Origin: Mucilaginibacter sp.
Lineage (GTDB): Bacteria > Bacteroidota > Bacteroidia > Sphingobacteriales > Sphingobacteriaceae
Direction of reading: 5' to 3'
Assembly (NCBI GenBank): GCA_028288125.1
Contig: JAQBOH010000085.1
Coordinates: 1-38,361, forward strand
DNA: 38,361 nucleotides
The notes beneath the pieces were generated by a model. The model searched no databases. It saw only the letters and a list, made by a program, of their open reading frames with translations, and was not told the origin of the DNA. The first letter of the stretch is position 1. Each line of letters begins with the position of its first letter. The position numbers and the translations under genes were made by a program. Shown in pieces: positions 24,816-34,741 of this stretch.

Positions 24816-26054
24816 TTATTGAGGATAAAACATGGTGATCTCACTCATATTGGTGTAGCTGCCTTCATTGTCGGAGTTGTGTTTAACCCTGATGCGAATA
24901 TAGCGAACCGGAGTGGTCATATTGTCAAGGACGAATTTCAATGCGGCCTGTCCGTCATCGGTCCTTTTAACCTCTTTGAGCAGCGTCCATCCTTTTGCAA
25001 TTGATTCGGCGTACCAGCCCGGGTCGTTTGGCTGCAGGGTGGTTGCCGCATTGGTAATATCGGCGATACCCCATACTTCAAAATCGTCGGGGTTATGGCA
25101 GCAATTACGGCCGGTCTCCTCTATCTGGCTTAAACTATTGTATATTTTACCCATATCAAAAGTCAATGTCTGGGGCAACGGATGTGCACCGTCACTATGA
25201 AATATGTTGGGATACCCCTGCGGGCCAACGCTTCCGTCCCAAAGCTTGTCTATGTCTGTGCTTGATTGATACGGGTTCATATCATTGGGCAGCTTAACTT
25301 TGGCGAATATCGATTTATCGCAAGGCGCGCTAATGATTATTTGCGGGAACATTGTAAAATTATTCACATTAAAGGTATCGATAGCGCCCTTTACCGGCAC
25401 GTACGACGACCTGTAATCCAATGTTGATCCCGGTTTAAAATCGGTTAATGTAATGGTGCTGTCCCTGTACAATAGTTTTGTTACCACCAGCCCGCTTTTG
25501 TTCGTGTACCTGATGGTAGTAGAAATATTATGCGCAAAACTGAACGATTCGCTCGCTGTATCAATTTTGTAAAAGTTGAGCGTTACATCATTGGTTGGAG
25601 ATAATGTGTAAGGGCTTGATGCCTTAAATGACCTGTTTACCAGGCCCGCCTGGTAATTCGGACCGTACACTTTCACATTATTAATATTAAGCGGAATAGA
25701 TCTGTTTCCCTTCGCATCATACGAGTAAACGACAAATGAATAAGAGTATTCGTTAAGCTTCGGTACAATGACCTTTAAGGTATCAGCAGGGTTATGGTCT
25801 GATGAGGTAAAAGTGAGCGAATCTGCTTTGTTATTCCAGAAGATCATATACTTCACAATACTTGGATCCGGGCTTGGGTTCCATTGCAGCTGCACCCGTA
25901 AATTACCGGGATGTGAGTGCGGATTATTCACAACTCCGGGATATACCAGTTCAGTTCCATTTAAAAATTTCTTAAACTCGGTATCTCTTTTTACACAACT
26001 GATAAAGCCGGCGACCAGCATCAGTATTATCGATATTTTTAAGATTGGTTTCAT
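24816..26054 (-). CDS. Surface glycan-binding lipoprotein (DUF4998-like plus F5/8 type C-like domain)
   Basis: 412 residues. The lipoprotein signal ends at LMLVAGFISC (Cys20). The region of about 30-130 resembles DUF4998: LNGTELVYPG, VQLQWNPSPDPSIVKYMIFW and YSFVVYSYDAKGNRS. A second beta-rich domain follows (about 130-245). The C-terminal part (about 255-412) resembles F5/8 type C (discoidin) modules: LWDGSVGPQGYPNIFHS, PQTLTFDMGKI, ARNCC-like GRNCCHNPDDFEVWG and PVRYIRIRVKHN. Such proteins encoded after susD usually act as outer-membrane glycan-binding proteins. Last gene before the terminator at 24756-24790, 27 nt after the preceding lipoprotein gene. Confidence 0.75.
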   Translation of the reverse strand: MKPILKISIILMLVAGFISCVKRDTEFKKFLNGTELVYPGVVNNPHSHPGNLRVQLQWNPSPDPSIVKYMIFWNNKADSLTFTSSDHNPADTLKVIVPKLNEYSYSFVVYSYDAKGNRSIPLNINNVKVYGPNYQAGLVNRSFKASSPYTLSPTNDVTLNFYKIDTASESFSFAHNISTTIRYTNKSGLVVTKLLYRDSTITLTDFKPGSTLDYRSSYVPVKGAIDTFNVNNFTMFPQIIISAPCDKSIFAKVKLPNDMNPYQSSTDIDKLWDGSVGPQGYPNIFHSDGAHPLPQTLTFDMGKIYNSLSQIEETGRNCCHNPDDFEVWGIADITNAATTLQPNDPGWYAESIAKGWTLLKEVKRTDDGQAALKFVLDNMTTPVRYIRIRVKHNSDNEGSYTNMSEITMFYPQ

Positions 26055-26081
26055 AATTTTTTATTTAAACATTAATAAATG

Positions 26082-27320
26082 TTATTGAGGCTTACCATAA
26101 ATTGAGAATTCCATCATGTGGGCAAAATCACCGCCAGACCAGGTGTCATGAACCAGCATGCGGAAATATCTTACCACAGGGGTGCCCGGAGGGAAATTAA
26201 AATTAACACCCGCAGCAACAAATGCGGCATCAGCAGCATTTGTGAAGCCCGGCGTAAGCCCTGATGGTGGATCCGGGTAATGGTAATTACCTAAATCAAT
26301 CCAATCTCCGACAACAGTTCCTACAGAGGCCGTTTGAGGTAACAGCGCATCCAGCGGAGCGGGCTTATTTGAACCCCAAATTGAAAAATCCCGTGGATTG
26401 CCATGAGCGTAGGCATATTGACCAGGCCTTTCCCACATAATAAACCGGCTTAACTGGGCCGACACGCCCATGCTAAATGTTACCTGCATAGGTTGCGGGC
26501 CGCCCGGGGCAGTATGCCAGCCAGCGGAGTAATCATCAGTTTTGTTATCCCATAAATAAGGAACTTCCCATCCGTAGGCTGTCGGGCTGTCAGTTGGCAA
26601 TCTATAGACCGAGAATTTGCTTTTGTCAATTAATGTTTCAAATATTGGGGTTATCGTTAAAATAGTCGTGTCAGAAACATTCCCGAATTTATCGGTAACA
26701 TAAACACCAAATTTTCTTGGGGCTGCCGCGTAACCACGTACCGTATAGTTTATCGTATCAACATTTGTATAATGCTGATCCTGCACCTCAAGCGCCTTGG
26801 TTGAATTATCAAGCGCTATTAAAATTACGCCGATATCCTTTTTAGCCGGATTTAAGCCTTTTACATTCACTCCGCCAAAGTCAGCAGCTAATTGAATTGT
26901 TGGCTTTATCAGTTGGTAATACGGGGTATCAGGGTGCACGGTTACTGTAACCGGATCGGATTGTACGTTAGACCGGCTTACCGACCAAAGGGTTACGGTG
27001 TAATCCTTGCTTTTGGCAAAGCCGTCAACCAACACAGTGTCGGTGTAATAACTTGCTTTGGTTTGCCGAACCGTCTTTCCGTTGATGTTATATTGTGCCA
27101 TAACGTATAAAAGATTCGTAGAATTGGGCAAGTTATAGGTTATGTATGCCGCACCATTCAAATTTTTAACTTTTACACCTGTGATCACTCCGGGTTTTGT
27201 TTGATCGCCGGAAACCGGTGTATTAAAACCATCGTTCCTCTTACAGGAACCCAATAAAATAATAAGCATCAGCGGTAATACCGGCAGTAATTGCTTTAAA
27301 TGTTTTTTGATCTTTATCAT
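26082..27320 (-). CDS. Surface glycan-binding lipoprotein (DUF4959/DUF5126/DUF5000-like)
   Basis: The frame opens with TTG at 27329, but ATG at 27318-27320 gives a better lipoprotein signal (412 aa, MIKIKKHLKQLL..., ending LIILLGSC with Cys26). After QTKPGVITGVKVKNLNGAAY come an immunoglobulin-like domain (DUF4959-like, about 35-115), a second repeat (DUF5126-like, about 120-220) and a C-terminal discoidin-like domain (about 225-412: YLWDNKTDDYSAGWHT, PMQVTFSMGVSAQLSRFIMW, DFSIWGS, VVRYFRMLVHDTW). This architecture is typical of PUL proteins following susD and suggests carbohydrate binding at the cell surface. It resembles the next gene in layout, so the pair may bind different parts of the same glycan. 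Confidence 0.75.
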   Translation of the reverse strand: MIKIKKHLKQLLPVLPLMLIILLGSCKRNDGFNTPVSGDQTKPGVITGVKVKNLNGAAYITYNLPNSTNLLYVMAQYNINGKTVRQTKASYYTDTVLVDGFAKSKDYTVTLWSVSRSNVQSDPVTVTVHPDTPYYQLIKPTIQLAADFGGVNVKGLNPAKKDIGVILIALDNSTKALEVQDQHYTNVDTINYTVRGYAAAPRKFGVYVTDKFGNVSDTTILTITPIFETLIDKSKFSVYRLPTDSPTAYGWEVPYLWDNKTDDYSAGWHTAPGGPQPMQVTFSMGVSAQLSRFIMWERPGQYAYAHGNPRDFSIWGSNKPAPLDALLPQTASVGTVVGDWIDLGNYHYPDPPSGLTPGFTNAADAAFVAAGVNFNFPPGTPVVRYFRMLVHDTWSGGDFAHMMEFSIYGKPQ

Positions 27321-27363
27321 CACGTTCAATTATTTAAATTTATGAATTGAATTCAGTCCACTG

Positions 27364-29268
27364 CTACCAATAAGGATTTTGCACAAGGTTATTATCGACT
27401 ATCAGGTCATTATCCTTAATAGGCCATAGATAATTTTGCAGCCCGAAAATGGGTATTAAAACCGTACGGGGAGTGTAATATTTACTGGCGTCAGTTTCAT
27501 AAATATTCCAACCCTGAAGCGGACTGCTTAGTACGCCCTGCAATTCTTTCCACCGGCGCAGGTCCCAGCCGCTTTGCGCTTCAAAACAAAGCTCAATCCT
27601 TCTCTCTTGGTGAATGATGGTTCTTAAGCCGGCTTTCGTTGAAAATTTTGAAGGGTTTTTAGAATAAGTGGTCCATGCCTGCTGTACACCTTGTAACCCG
27701 GCACGGGCCCTTACCATATCGATATAAGTAAATACCTGCGGAGATGGGCCGCTGACTTCGTTTAAGGCCTCTGCATACAATAAATATAAACCCGCAAGCC
27801 GCATTAAAGGCAAATGAAATTCTATCGATGCAAAACCATTGTCATAAACGGAAAGATAATTAGCCAGCTTTTTCGGCCAATAGCCGGTAATATTTAAAGT
27901 GTTCAAGTCTTTAGGGCCCGCCAACGAGGTGTTACCGCGCGCTTCAACATGATACATGTCATTTGTCGTTGTTTTTCCATTCCCAAACCAAATTCCGCCA
28001 TCAAAAGCAATATTCGCATAAAACCTTGGTTCGCGGCTAAAATGGTCATTGATCGTTGTGTACCCGTTGGCAATATAAAACCGGCTGGCATTGTCGCCTG
28101 TGCGCAAACCAAACCTGTTTGCATAATCAAAGGTATTATCTTCGTTGATGGGTACACCTTTATCCGAATAAAAAAGCTCGGCTGTCGCAATCGGTACTGC
28201 AAAGGTTGATGGATTCGAAAATATATTTACAGCTGATGCCGGAGTCATCCGGGGCGTGGCATAACCCTGGCACGGAAAAGTTGGATTTAGCGCCCATATC
28301 AGTTCGGGGTTTTGATCCCATTTTTCAGTTACTGCATTTTGCGCGGTTAAAACTTTAGTTAGAGAATCAGGGACACTTATTGCCGTCGCAGAGAATTTAT
28401 ATAATTTCAACCCCGCCGCGGCGGAGGCATCAATCGCCGCTTTACAAGCATCAGCCGCCTTTTGCCATTTTGATACATCAACGGCAGTTGAAAAAAGCAA
28501 CTGACCGTTTTTATTTTTAACACCTGCATAATCAGGGTTTCCGTTAAACAGAGGGCTTGCTTGTGTGGCTAAAACTTCTGCCTTAACCGACAGCGCAATT
28601 ACTGAAGTTATCCTGCCTAATTCCTGTGCCTGGTTAGTAATAACAGCGGGCAAATTAGGCGCCGCCTCATCAAGTAATTGTACGATATAACTAAATACAG
28701 AATCAACCGGTGATCTGGCTACACGTACCTGTTCGGTGGTTGCTGTAATATCGAGGTTTGTTTTAATAATGGGTATCGGCCCATATAAACGCACCAGGTA
28801 ATAATGATAGTAAGCTTTCAGGAATTTCACTTCTGCTATCCAGCGTTGTTTTTCTGCCTGAGAAAGGTCAACGGGCTGATTAATATTATCAAGCATAATA
28901 TTACACCTGCGTATAGACCTGTAAATAGCCTGTCCGCCGTTCTCTCCATCCCAGAAATTAAGGCCCACATTAGCGCTGCTCTGGGTTCCCCGGATGAGGT
29001 TAAACCCGGTTTCCATAAGCGGGTGATTGGTTAAGTTATTGGGATAAATGATCTCGGATGATGTCGTAAATGCTGCATTGGCCGTAGGATCATATAGTTG
29101 CTGCAAAGTAGCATAACAGGTAAAAAGATAATTTTCCGCTTCGTTACGGTTCCTGAAAGCATAATCCAGCGTACCTGTATTATCAGGAACAACGTTCAGA
29201 TATTTTTTACATGATACGCCCGATAAAACGAGCGTGATCAGTAATAAAACTTTATAATATTTTTTCAT
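27364..29268 (-). CDS. susD: SusD/RagB-family outer-membrane glycan-binding lipoprotein
   Basis: 634 residues with a lipoprotein signal (LVLSGVSC, Cys20) and the SusD N-terminus KKYLNVVPDNTGTLDYAFRN, whose helices carry TPR-like units (ENYLFTCYATLQQLYD; EKQRWIAEVKFLKAYYHYYL; YGPIPI). The C-terminal RagB/SusD signature is clear: LMRLAGLYLLYAEALNEV, YIDMVRARAGL, and ERRIELCFEAQSGWDLRRW. It forms the lid of the SusC transporter and binds oligosaccharide at the surface. It lies 21 nt after susC on the same transcript. Ligand specificity cannot be read from sequence; the neighbouring genes point to an alpha-galactosylated, L-fucosylated or L-galactosylated, acylated glycan. Confidence 0.95.
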   Translation of the reverse strand: MKKYYKVLLLITLVLSGVSCKKYLNVVPDNTGTLDYAFRNRNEAENYLFTCYATLQQLYDPTANAAFTTSSEIIYPNNLTNHPLMETGFNLIRGTQSSANVGLNFWDGENGGQAIYRSIRRCNIMLDNINQPVDLSQAEKQRWIAEVKFLKAYYHYYLVRLYGPIPIIKTNLDITATTEQVRVARSPVDSVFSYIVQLLDEAAPNLPAVITNQAQELGRITSVIALSVKAEVLATQASPLFNGNPDYAGVKNKNGQLLFSTAVDVSKWQKAADACKAAIDASAAAGLKLYKFSATAISVPDSLTKVLTAQNAVTEKWDQNPELIWALNPTFPCQGYATPRMTPASAVNIFSNPSTFAVPIATAELFYSDKGVPINEDNTFDYANRFGLRTGDNASRFYIANGYTTINDHFSREPRFYANIAFDGGIWFGNGKTTTNDMYHVEARGNTSLAGPKDLNTLNITGYWPKKLANYLSVYDNGFASIEFHLPLMRLAGLYLLYAEALNEVSGPSPQVFTYIDMVRARAGLQGVQQAWTTYSKNPSKFSTKAGLRTIIHQERRIELCFEAQSGWDLRRWKELQGVLSSPLQGWNIYETDASKYYTPRTVLIPIFGLQNYLWPIKDNDLIVDNNLVQNPYW

Positions 29269-29289
29269 AATCTTATAATTTATAATAAC

Positions 29290-32200
29290 CTATAAGGTTG
29301 CAGTTATACCCATGTTAAACACCTTCTGTATCGGGTAAGCAAATCCGTTACCGCCAAGCTCAGGATCCCATAATTTAAATGGCGCCCAGGTATACAGGTT
29401 TAAGCCATTAAAATATATACGGCATTTGGTGACACTTATTTTTTTGGTAAGAGATGCAGGCAATGTATAACCTACTTCAAGTGATTTAAGACGCATAAAA
29501 CTGCCATTGCGCATCCACCATGTACTTGTTTGGCGGTTGTTCTCTATCTGGTTGCCTGTTACGCCCAACCGGGGATACTCAGCATATAGATTTTGATTGC
29601 TCTCTGACCAGTGGTTATCAGCAAATGCCTGTAACAACTGTGTGTTACCATATATATATGGGTCCGGACTTTGAATGAATGGACTAACCCGGCTTGGGTC
29701 AATAAAAAACGACACGTGTGCCTGCCCCTGGAAAAAGGCTGACAGATCAAAATTCTTATATCCTGCTGAAAGTCCGTAGCCATAAACAATTTCGGGAACT
29801 GTAGGATAGCCTATAAACGTTTGATCTGCCCCGTCTATCTTTCCATCTCCGTTCAGATCGCGGTATTTTATATCTCCTCCCATCGGCGGTATGCCGTTGG
29901 TTGAAAAGATCTGTGTTGGCGAATTTTTCGCTTCATTATCATCAACAAATAGTCGTTCTGCTACGTAGCCGTATTGACGGCCGATCTCTTGTCCTGATTG
30001 TAAGCGATAAGCTTCATTATACTGAGGTTGCTCAAATTTACCATAGGTACTTACGGCGTAGGTAAAATTACCGCGCCCCTGCATCCAGAAGTTTTTGTTG
30101 AATACTTGCTTATAATCCGCCTGGAGATCGATACCTTTTGAATCGGCTGTACCGATGTTGGCGGCAACGTTTGGCAGGCCAGTATTGGGATCGATGGCTT
30201 CAAGTCCCATTGTTGAAGGCAATGACGTGCGTTCCTGTAAAATATTGTACCTGTGATATTTGTAAACCTCGGCAACTATATTCAAGTTTTTCAACACGGT
30301 GAACTCAAGGCCAAGGTTAGCCTGCTTTGATGTTTCCCAGGTAATAGCTGGATTAGCATAGTTATTAATATAAACGCCGTTACGTGTGTAACTGTTATTG
30401 GTGCCAAAGGTAGCCGGATTTCCGCCATTCAGGTTTACGTTTGAAATGTAGTAAAATCTTTGTGAGCCAATATTATCGTTACCCACTAATCCATAGCTTG
30501 CACGCACCTTTAACCGTGAAATGATATCTGATAAAGTACCGGTCCAGAATTTTTCTTCAGATACGATCCATGATGCCCCGAGCGTTGGAAAAAATCCAAA
30601 CCGGTGATCAGCAGAAAAACGTTCTGTTCCGTTATAACCAAAGTTAAACTCTAAAAAATACCGGCTTTTGAAAGAGTAGGTCGCCCGGCCTGCTACGGTT
30701 ACATTGCGATAGGGCAATGAATATTGCAAATCTTGCTGCTTGGTCACAGGATTCTGCGCATTTGAATAAATTGTTTGCTGCTCCGTGGCAATCAGTGAAC
30801 TGCTTATGTTATGATCTCCCAACCGCTTACTGTAATCTAACACACCCTGGAAAAAAACATACGTGTTCATATTGTCAGTACCCGGGTCATGATAGTATGA
30901 TAAATACTCTGTGGCCACATTATTCCCGGTTGGCTGCGGGTTCAGCCATTGAAGCGTATACTGGTTTGATGTTTTGTCGTAACTCCCTACGTTGTAATAA
31001 AATGGAGAATATCCCATCTGTGATTCAAAGTAGGCATAACGATTAGTATGGAACAAACCATGGAAAGAAAGGCCCGGCGTTATAAATTTCAAATTTTGGT
31101 TAAGTTCAAGCTGGGCAGACAATCTTGATTCGGAGTAATTTTTGTGCCCGCGTAATAAAGCAGCATATGGGTTATTATACTGTATGCTGTTATTGCCGCC
31201 AACATTACCAAACAAAATATGTTTTGTATTCCGGTTGGCCGAATCTGCCGGAAAGAATGCCGGGAACAATACCGGGCTGGTGTGTACAGCTACATTATAT
31301 AGGTCGGTTTGAAATGACGCATCAGTGGTTAACGGGCCATTGTATTCATTAAACATTCCCTCCAGGCGAACAACAAGCTCTGTCGTTTTAGAAAGGTTAA
31401 TGTTAATGTTTGAACGCAATTGATAATTTCTGAAATTGACGTTGTTATTATTATTGTTCTGGATATCCTGCTTGAGTATACCATTATCTAAACTGTATGA
31501 GCCGGAAACAAAATAGCGGGCAACATCGGACCCCCCGCTTACACTCATATCCGCCCGTTGTGTAAGGGTTGATTTTTTGAACAGCATATTGAGCCAGTCG
31601 ACAGCCGGGTACACATATGGATTACTGCCAGGTGCGTGATTTAACGTGGCCTGGGTATTGATGATCTTATTTTCAGAGAATGGCAGCGGGCTTAACGGGT
31701 CGCGGGTAGTTGTCGCTTCATTAAACAGCCGCATGTAAGTTATAGGATCTGCCAGCTGCAGCGTTTGGGCCGATTGTGAAATGGAGTTCTCGTACCTGAA
31801 ATTAATAACAGCTTTTCCTGTCTTGCCTTCTTTGGTAGTAACCAGTATAACACCATTGGCTCCGCGTGCTCCGTAAAGCGCCGTCGCACTGGCATCCTTT
31901 AAAATAGAAAAGCTGGCAATATCGTCTACCTGTAAGCGGGCGAGATCATTGCTTGAGTACTCAACGTTATCTATCAGGATCAACGGGCTCTTGTTATAGC
32001 CGAATGTTGTAACCCCCCTTATAAAGAATTGCGCATTATCCTGTCCGGGTTGCCCGCTTGGCTGATAGGCTATTATACCTGCTATCTGGCCTGCAAGCGC
32101 GTTGGTAAGGTTACTGGCAGGTATCTTTAATTCCTCGGGCTTTATAGTAGTAACCGATCCGACTATGGCCTCCCGCCTTTCCTTTTTACCATAAGCCGTT

Positions 32201-32580
32201 ACAACAACTTCTTGCGCTTGGGTGCTGGATTCGATAAGGATAATATTAAAGGTATGCTTATCGGCAGTTATCGTCATTTTTTGCGGGAAAAAGCCCACAT
32301 GCGATATATTTAATACCGTACCGTCAGGTACACTCAAGGCAAACTTTCCGTTAATATCGGTGACAGCATGAATGGCCTTGTTACCAACCGCGGAAATGTT
32401 GGCGCCAAATATTTTCATGCCCAGCGAATCGGAAACTGTTCCGTTTACGCTTAGTCCCTGTGCGCGGGCGTCAAGCGTCATCATACTGAACAACACGGCC
32501 AGAAGGAGTAAACCGGGTACCCGGCTAAGCGGGGTTTTGATACCCCATAAACGTTTGGTGAATTTGTAAAATTGTTTCAT
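29290..32580 (-). CDS. susC: SusC/RagA-family TonB-dependent oligosaccharide transporter
   Basis: 1096 residues with a signal peptide (about 1-41, ending DARAQ). A carboxypeptidase-regulatory-like domain follows (about 44-120: VNGTVSDSLGMKIFGANI, TDINGKFALSVPDGTVLNIS, VGFFPQKM). The junction EVVVTAYGKKERREAIVGSV precedes the plug domain (about 145-255: SNLTNALAGQIAGI, FIRGVTTFGYNKSPLILIDN, ILKDASATALYGARGANGVI). The rest is the 22-strand barrel ending in a PIQKVFNMGITATL tail. With SusD it imports oligosaccharides using TonB. It starts a separate transcript with an unusually long leader (about 270 nt) preceded by the PUL operator motif. Confidence 0.95.
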   Translation of the reverse strand: MKQFYKFTKRLWGIKTPLSRVPGLLLLAVLFSMMTLDARAQGLSVNGTVSDSLGMKIFGANISAVGNKAIHAVTDINGKFALSVPDGTVLNISHVGFFPQKMTITADKHTFNIILIESSTQAQEVVVTAYGKKERREAIVGSVTTIKPEELKIPASNLTNALAGQIAGIIAYQPSGQPGQDNAQFFIRGVTTFGYNKSPLILIDNVEYSSNDLARLQVDDIASFSILKDASATALYGARGANGVILVTTKEGKTGKAVINFRYENSISQSAQTLQLADPITYMRLFNEATTTRDPLSPLPFSENKIINTQATLNHAPGSNPYVYPAVDWLNMLFKKSTLTQRADMSVSGGSDVARYFVSGSYSLDNGILKQDIQNNNNNNVNFRNYQLRSNININLSKTTELVVRLEGMFNEYNGPLTTDASFQTDLYNVAVHTSPVLFPAFFPADSANRNTKHILFGNVGGNNSIQYNNPYAALLRGHKNYSESRLSAQLELNQNLKFITPGLSFHGLFHTNRYAYFESQMGYSPFYYNVGSYDKTSNQYTLQWLNPQPTGNNVATEYLSYYHDPGTDNMNTYVFFQGVLDYSKRLGDHNISSSLIATEQQTIYSNAQNPVTKQQDLQYSLPYRNVTVAGRATYSFKSRYFLEFNFGYNGTERFSADHRFGFFPTLGASWIVSEEKFWTGTLSDIISRLKVRASYGLVGNDNIGSQRFYYISNVNLNGGNPATFGTNNSYTRNGVYINNYANPAITWETSKQANLGLEFTVLKNLNIVAEVYKYHRYNILQERTSLPSTMGLEAIDPNTGLPNVAANIGTADSKGIDLQADYKQVFNKNFWMQGRGNFTYAVSTYGKFEQPQYNEAYRLQSGQEIGRQYGYVAERLFVDDNEAKNSPTQIFSTNGIPPMGGDIKYRDLNGDGKIDGADQTFIGYPTVPEIVYGYGLSAGYKNFDLSAFFQGQAHVSFFIDPSRVSPFIQSPDPYIYGNTQLLQAFADNHWSESNQNLYAEYPRLGVTGNQIENNRQTSTWWMRNGSFMRLKSLEVGYTLPASLTKKISVTKCRIYFNGLNLYTWAPFKLWDPELGGNGFAYPIQKVFNMGITATL

Positions 32581-33060
32581 ATATAAAGGTTATCGTTGGT
32601 TTATTGTGCAAATAGTACCGAACAAAAAGGCAAGAGAATTTCCATATACAGTTTTACTGCATGTGATCATCTTTGATAAATATCGCGCTGTTTGTGACTG
32701 TATTCCGGAATCTTTTTTTGGTAATTAACATTTACCAAATATCCGGGGCGAAGGCAAACATTATTTAATAAATAAGTGTGTACCTGACAGTTTCTTTTAT
32801 TGACGTAAGTAAATCTTTTGCATGCACTATTGGTTTATATGGGTTAATTGGTTTAGTAAAATTATTGCTCAAAAGATGATTCTGAAATGGATAAACCTTT
32901 AAATTTAATGGATTATACTATTATTTATAACAAATTTATTATACAGGTGGATTTCTAAAAGACGTCAGCATAGCTCGAAATAGCAAATAAGGAAGAAATA
33001 AGTTATTAGCTGGATAAAACTAATGGATTATACAACCAACCCGAAATAAATTGCCCGAAT
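32581..33060 (-). other. Long intergenic region upstream of susC
   Basis: 480 bp without a gene. It contains the predicted susC promoter and operator (32857-32918), leaving an untranslated leader of about 270 nt. A further motif-like copy at 33011-33032 (TGGATAAAAC, then AATGGATTATAC) has shorter spacing and no -7 box at the expected place. No clear hairpin or riboswitch was recognised in the leader. Confidence 0.55.
32857..32918 (-). promoter_or_regulatory. Predicted AraC-regulated promoter of susC
   Basis: On the minus strand a TAATTTTA box (32864-32857; 7 of 8 to TAnnTTTG) lies 23 nt from the bipartite motif, whose plus-strand reading is TGGATAAACC (32888-32897) and TTTAATGGATTATAC (32904-32918). 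The two half-sites are 21 bp apart, two helical turns, typical of AraC-family proteins. The start site would be near 32850. Confidence 0.6.
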
Positions 33061-34716
33061 TTATTTGAATATCCAAAAAAGCACAGACATAATAAGTATA
33101 AGCAGTACCGACAAAGTTTTGTAATTGCCTAAACCGCTCCATGCCGCGCCGCGCAAAGGCTCCCATGGCGATTTCCAGAACAACCGGGCACTTTCTTTGG
33201 TGTGTTGTACGGGAAACAAATAAGAAAGGATTACCTGCATGATAAAACACATGCAGAATAAATAAAAGGCCATCATCATAAAAGGCACCCTGCCGATAAC
33301 AGTATCAGGATATAATTTGCTGATAGCGAAAACGGTCACCCCTAGCGCCGACCCTATCCATAATGTATACTTAGCTGATATAGCCGAAGCCTTTTCCCAA
33401 AATACCCCAAGTAAAAACACGCAGGTGATTGGCGGCGCAATGTGCGCAATGATGTCATTTAACCCGTTAAAAATGCTTTCGTAATTATTAAGCAGCGGAA
33501 GCAATGCTAACGAGATTACCAATGCTACCCCGGCGGTAATTTTTCCAACATTTATAAGGCTGGTATCACTGGCTTGTGGCTTGCGGCGTTTATAAATATC
33601 ATAGCTCACCAATGTGGCGATAGCATTTAACGCACCGGATATCTGGCTCATTAAACCGGACAATAAAGCTGCAACCAACACGCCCACTAAACCGGTTGGA
33701 ATGAGCTGGGTTATCATTAATGTATAAATGCCTTTGCTCTCAACAACTTCCTTGCCTGCATGTGTGGCTTTTAATGCGGATATATCTAAATGCCCGGTTT
33801 GCGAAAGCGTATAAGCAAACAAACCCGGCATAACAAAAATAAAAACGGGCAGGATTTTTATGAACCCGCAAAATAATGGGCCGACACGGGCATGGTTTTC
33901 ATCCTTTGCACCTAATACACGCTGTACAATGGTTTGATCGGCACACCAATACCATATACCTAAAATGGGGTAGCCTAAAAAGACAGAATACCACGGCATA
34001 TTGCTTGCGTCGCCACTGGGCCTGAGCATTGATAATTTATTCAGCTGGCCTGCATGCTGCAACGTATTTATCATCGGTTCCCAACCTCCCATTTTATTAT
34101 AGGCTGTCACGCTCATGACTATCGCCCCGCATAAAAGCACGATAGTTTGGATGGATTCTGTCACCACAACGGCTGTTAACCCACCCACCACCGTATAAAT
34201 CGTAGTGATAACAGCTATTGCCATTACACTTGTGTACAAATTGACGCCGAATAGCGTGTGTAATACAATGCCGCCCGCCAGCAATGAGAAGCCGATATGG
34301 ATAATCACCGCTGACACTACTGATATCATGGCAAGCCAGTCGCGGCTGGCGCGGTCGTAACGTTTTTCCAAAAAATCAGGCAGTGTAGCAACGCCGGACC
34401 GGATATAAAACGGCGCAAAAAAGAGGGCCAGCAATATTAAGGTGAATGCTGCCATCCATTCAAAATCACCATTAAGCAACCCCGTATCAAAGCCGCTTTG
34501 CGCAAGGCTAACGAGGTGTACACACGAAATATTTGTTGCAAATAATGCCAGCCCTATCATTGGCCAGCGAAGCTTTTTCCCGGCTAAAAAATACTCGCCT
34601 GCATTATTGTTATTGTTACGGGTTTTGTGCTTGTGACGCAGCCCGGTCCATAAACCGATGATAAAGATGAGGACGATATAAAGGATACTTATAATCAGAT
34701 CAGGAGTATGTATCAT
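33061..34716 (-). CDS. Sodium:solute symporter (SLC5/SSS family), probable monosaccharide importer
   Basis: I choose ATG at 34714-34716 (551 aa) over the upstream TTG at 34728, because GACGGA lies 7 nt before it. About 14 hydrophobic segments span the protein from LIISILYIVLIFIIGLWTG to LSVLLILIMSVLFWIF. SGLT-type motifs include EYFLAGKKLRWPMIGLALFA and TNISCVHLVSLAQSG in the first helices, YTVVGGLTAVVVTESIQTI, GIWYWCADQTIVQRVLGAKD and LSGLMSQISGALNAIATL. It would import the monosaccharide released in the periplasm with Na+. Position directly after the L-fuconate-dehydratase-like gene (25 nt) suggests L-fucose, L-galactose or D-galactose as cargo; this is inference. Confidence 0.88.
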   Translation of the reverse strand: MIHTPDLIISILYIVLIFIIGLWTGLRHKHKTRNNNNNAGEYFLAGKKLRWPMIGLALFATNISCVHLVSLAQSGFDTGLLNGDFEWMAAFTLILLALFFAPFYIRSGVATLPDFLEKRYDRASRDWLAMISVVSAVIIHIGFSLLAGGIVLHTLFGVNLYTSVMAIAVITTIYTVVGGLTAVVVTESIQTIVLLCGAIVMSVTAYNKMGGWEPMINTLQHAGQLNKLSMLRPSGDASNMPWYSVFLGYPILGIWYWCADQTIVQRVLGAKDENHARVGPLFCGFIKILPVFIFVMPGLFAYTLSQTGHLDISALKATHAGKEVVESKGIYTLMITQLIPTGLVGVLVAALLSGLMSQISGALNAIATLVSYDIYKRRKPQASDTSLINVGKITAGVALVISLALLPLLNNYESIFNGLNDIIAHIAPPITCVFLLGVFWEKASAISAKYTLWIGSALGVTVFAISKLYPDTVIGRVPFMMMAFYLFCMCFIMQVILSYLFPVQHTKESARLFWKSPWEPLRGAAWSGLGNYKTLSVLLILIMSVLFWIFK

Positions 34717-34741
34717 TTTATCCGTCAAATATATTAAATGC

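Noticed and set aside
33011-33032. Fourth copy of the PUL operator motif inside the intergenic region near the symporter stop
   Set aside because: Half-site spacing is 13 bp, not 21, and no TAnnTTTG-like box lies at the 23-nt distance; it may be a weak auxiliary site only.
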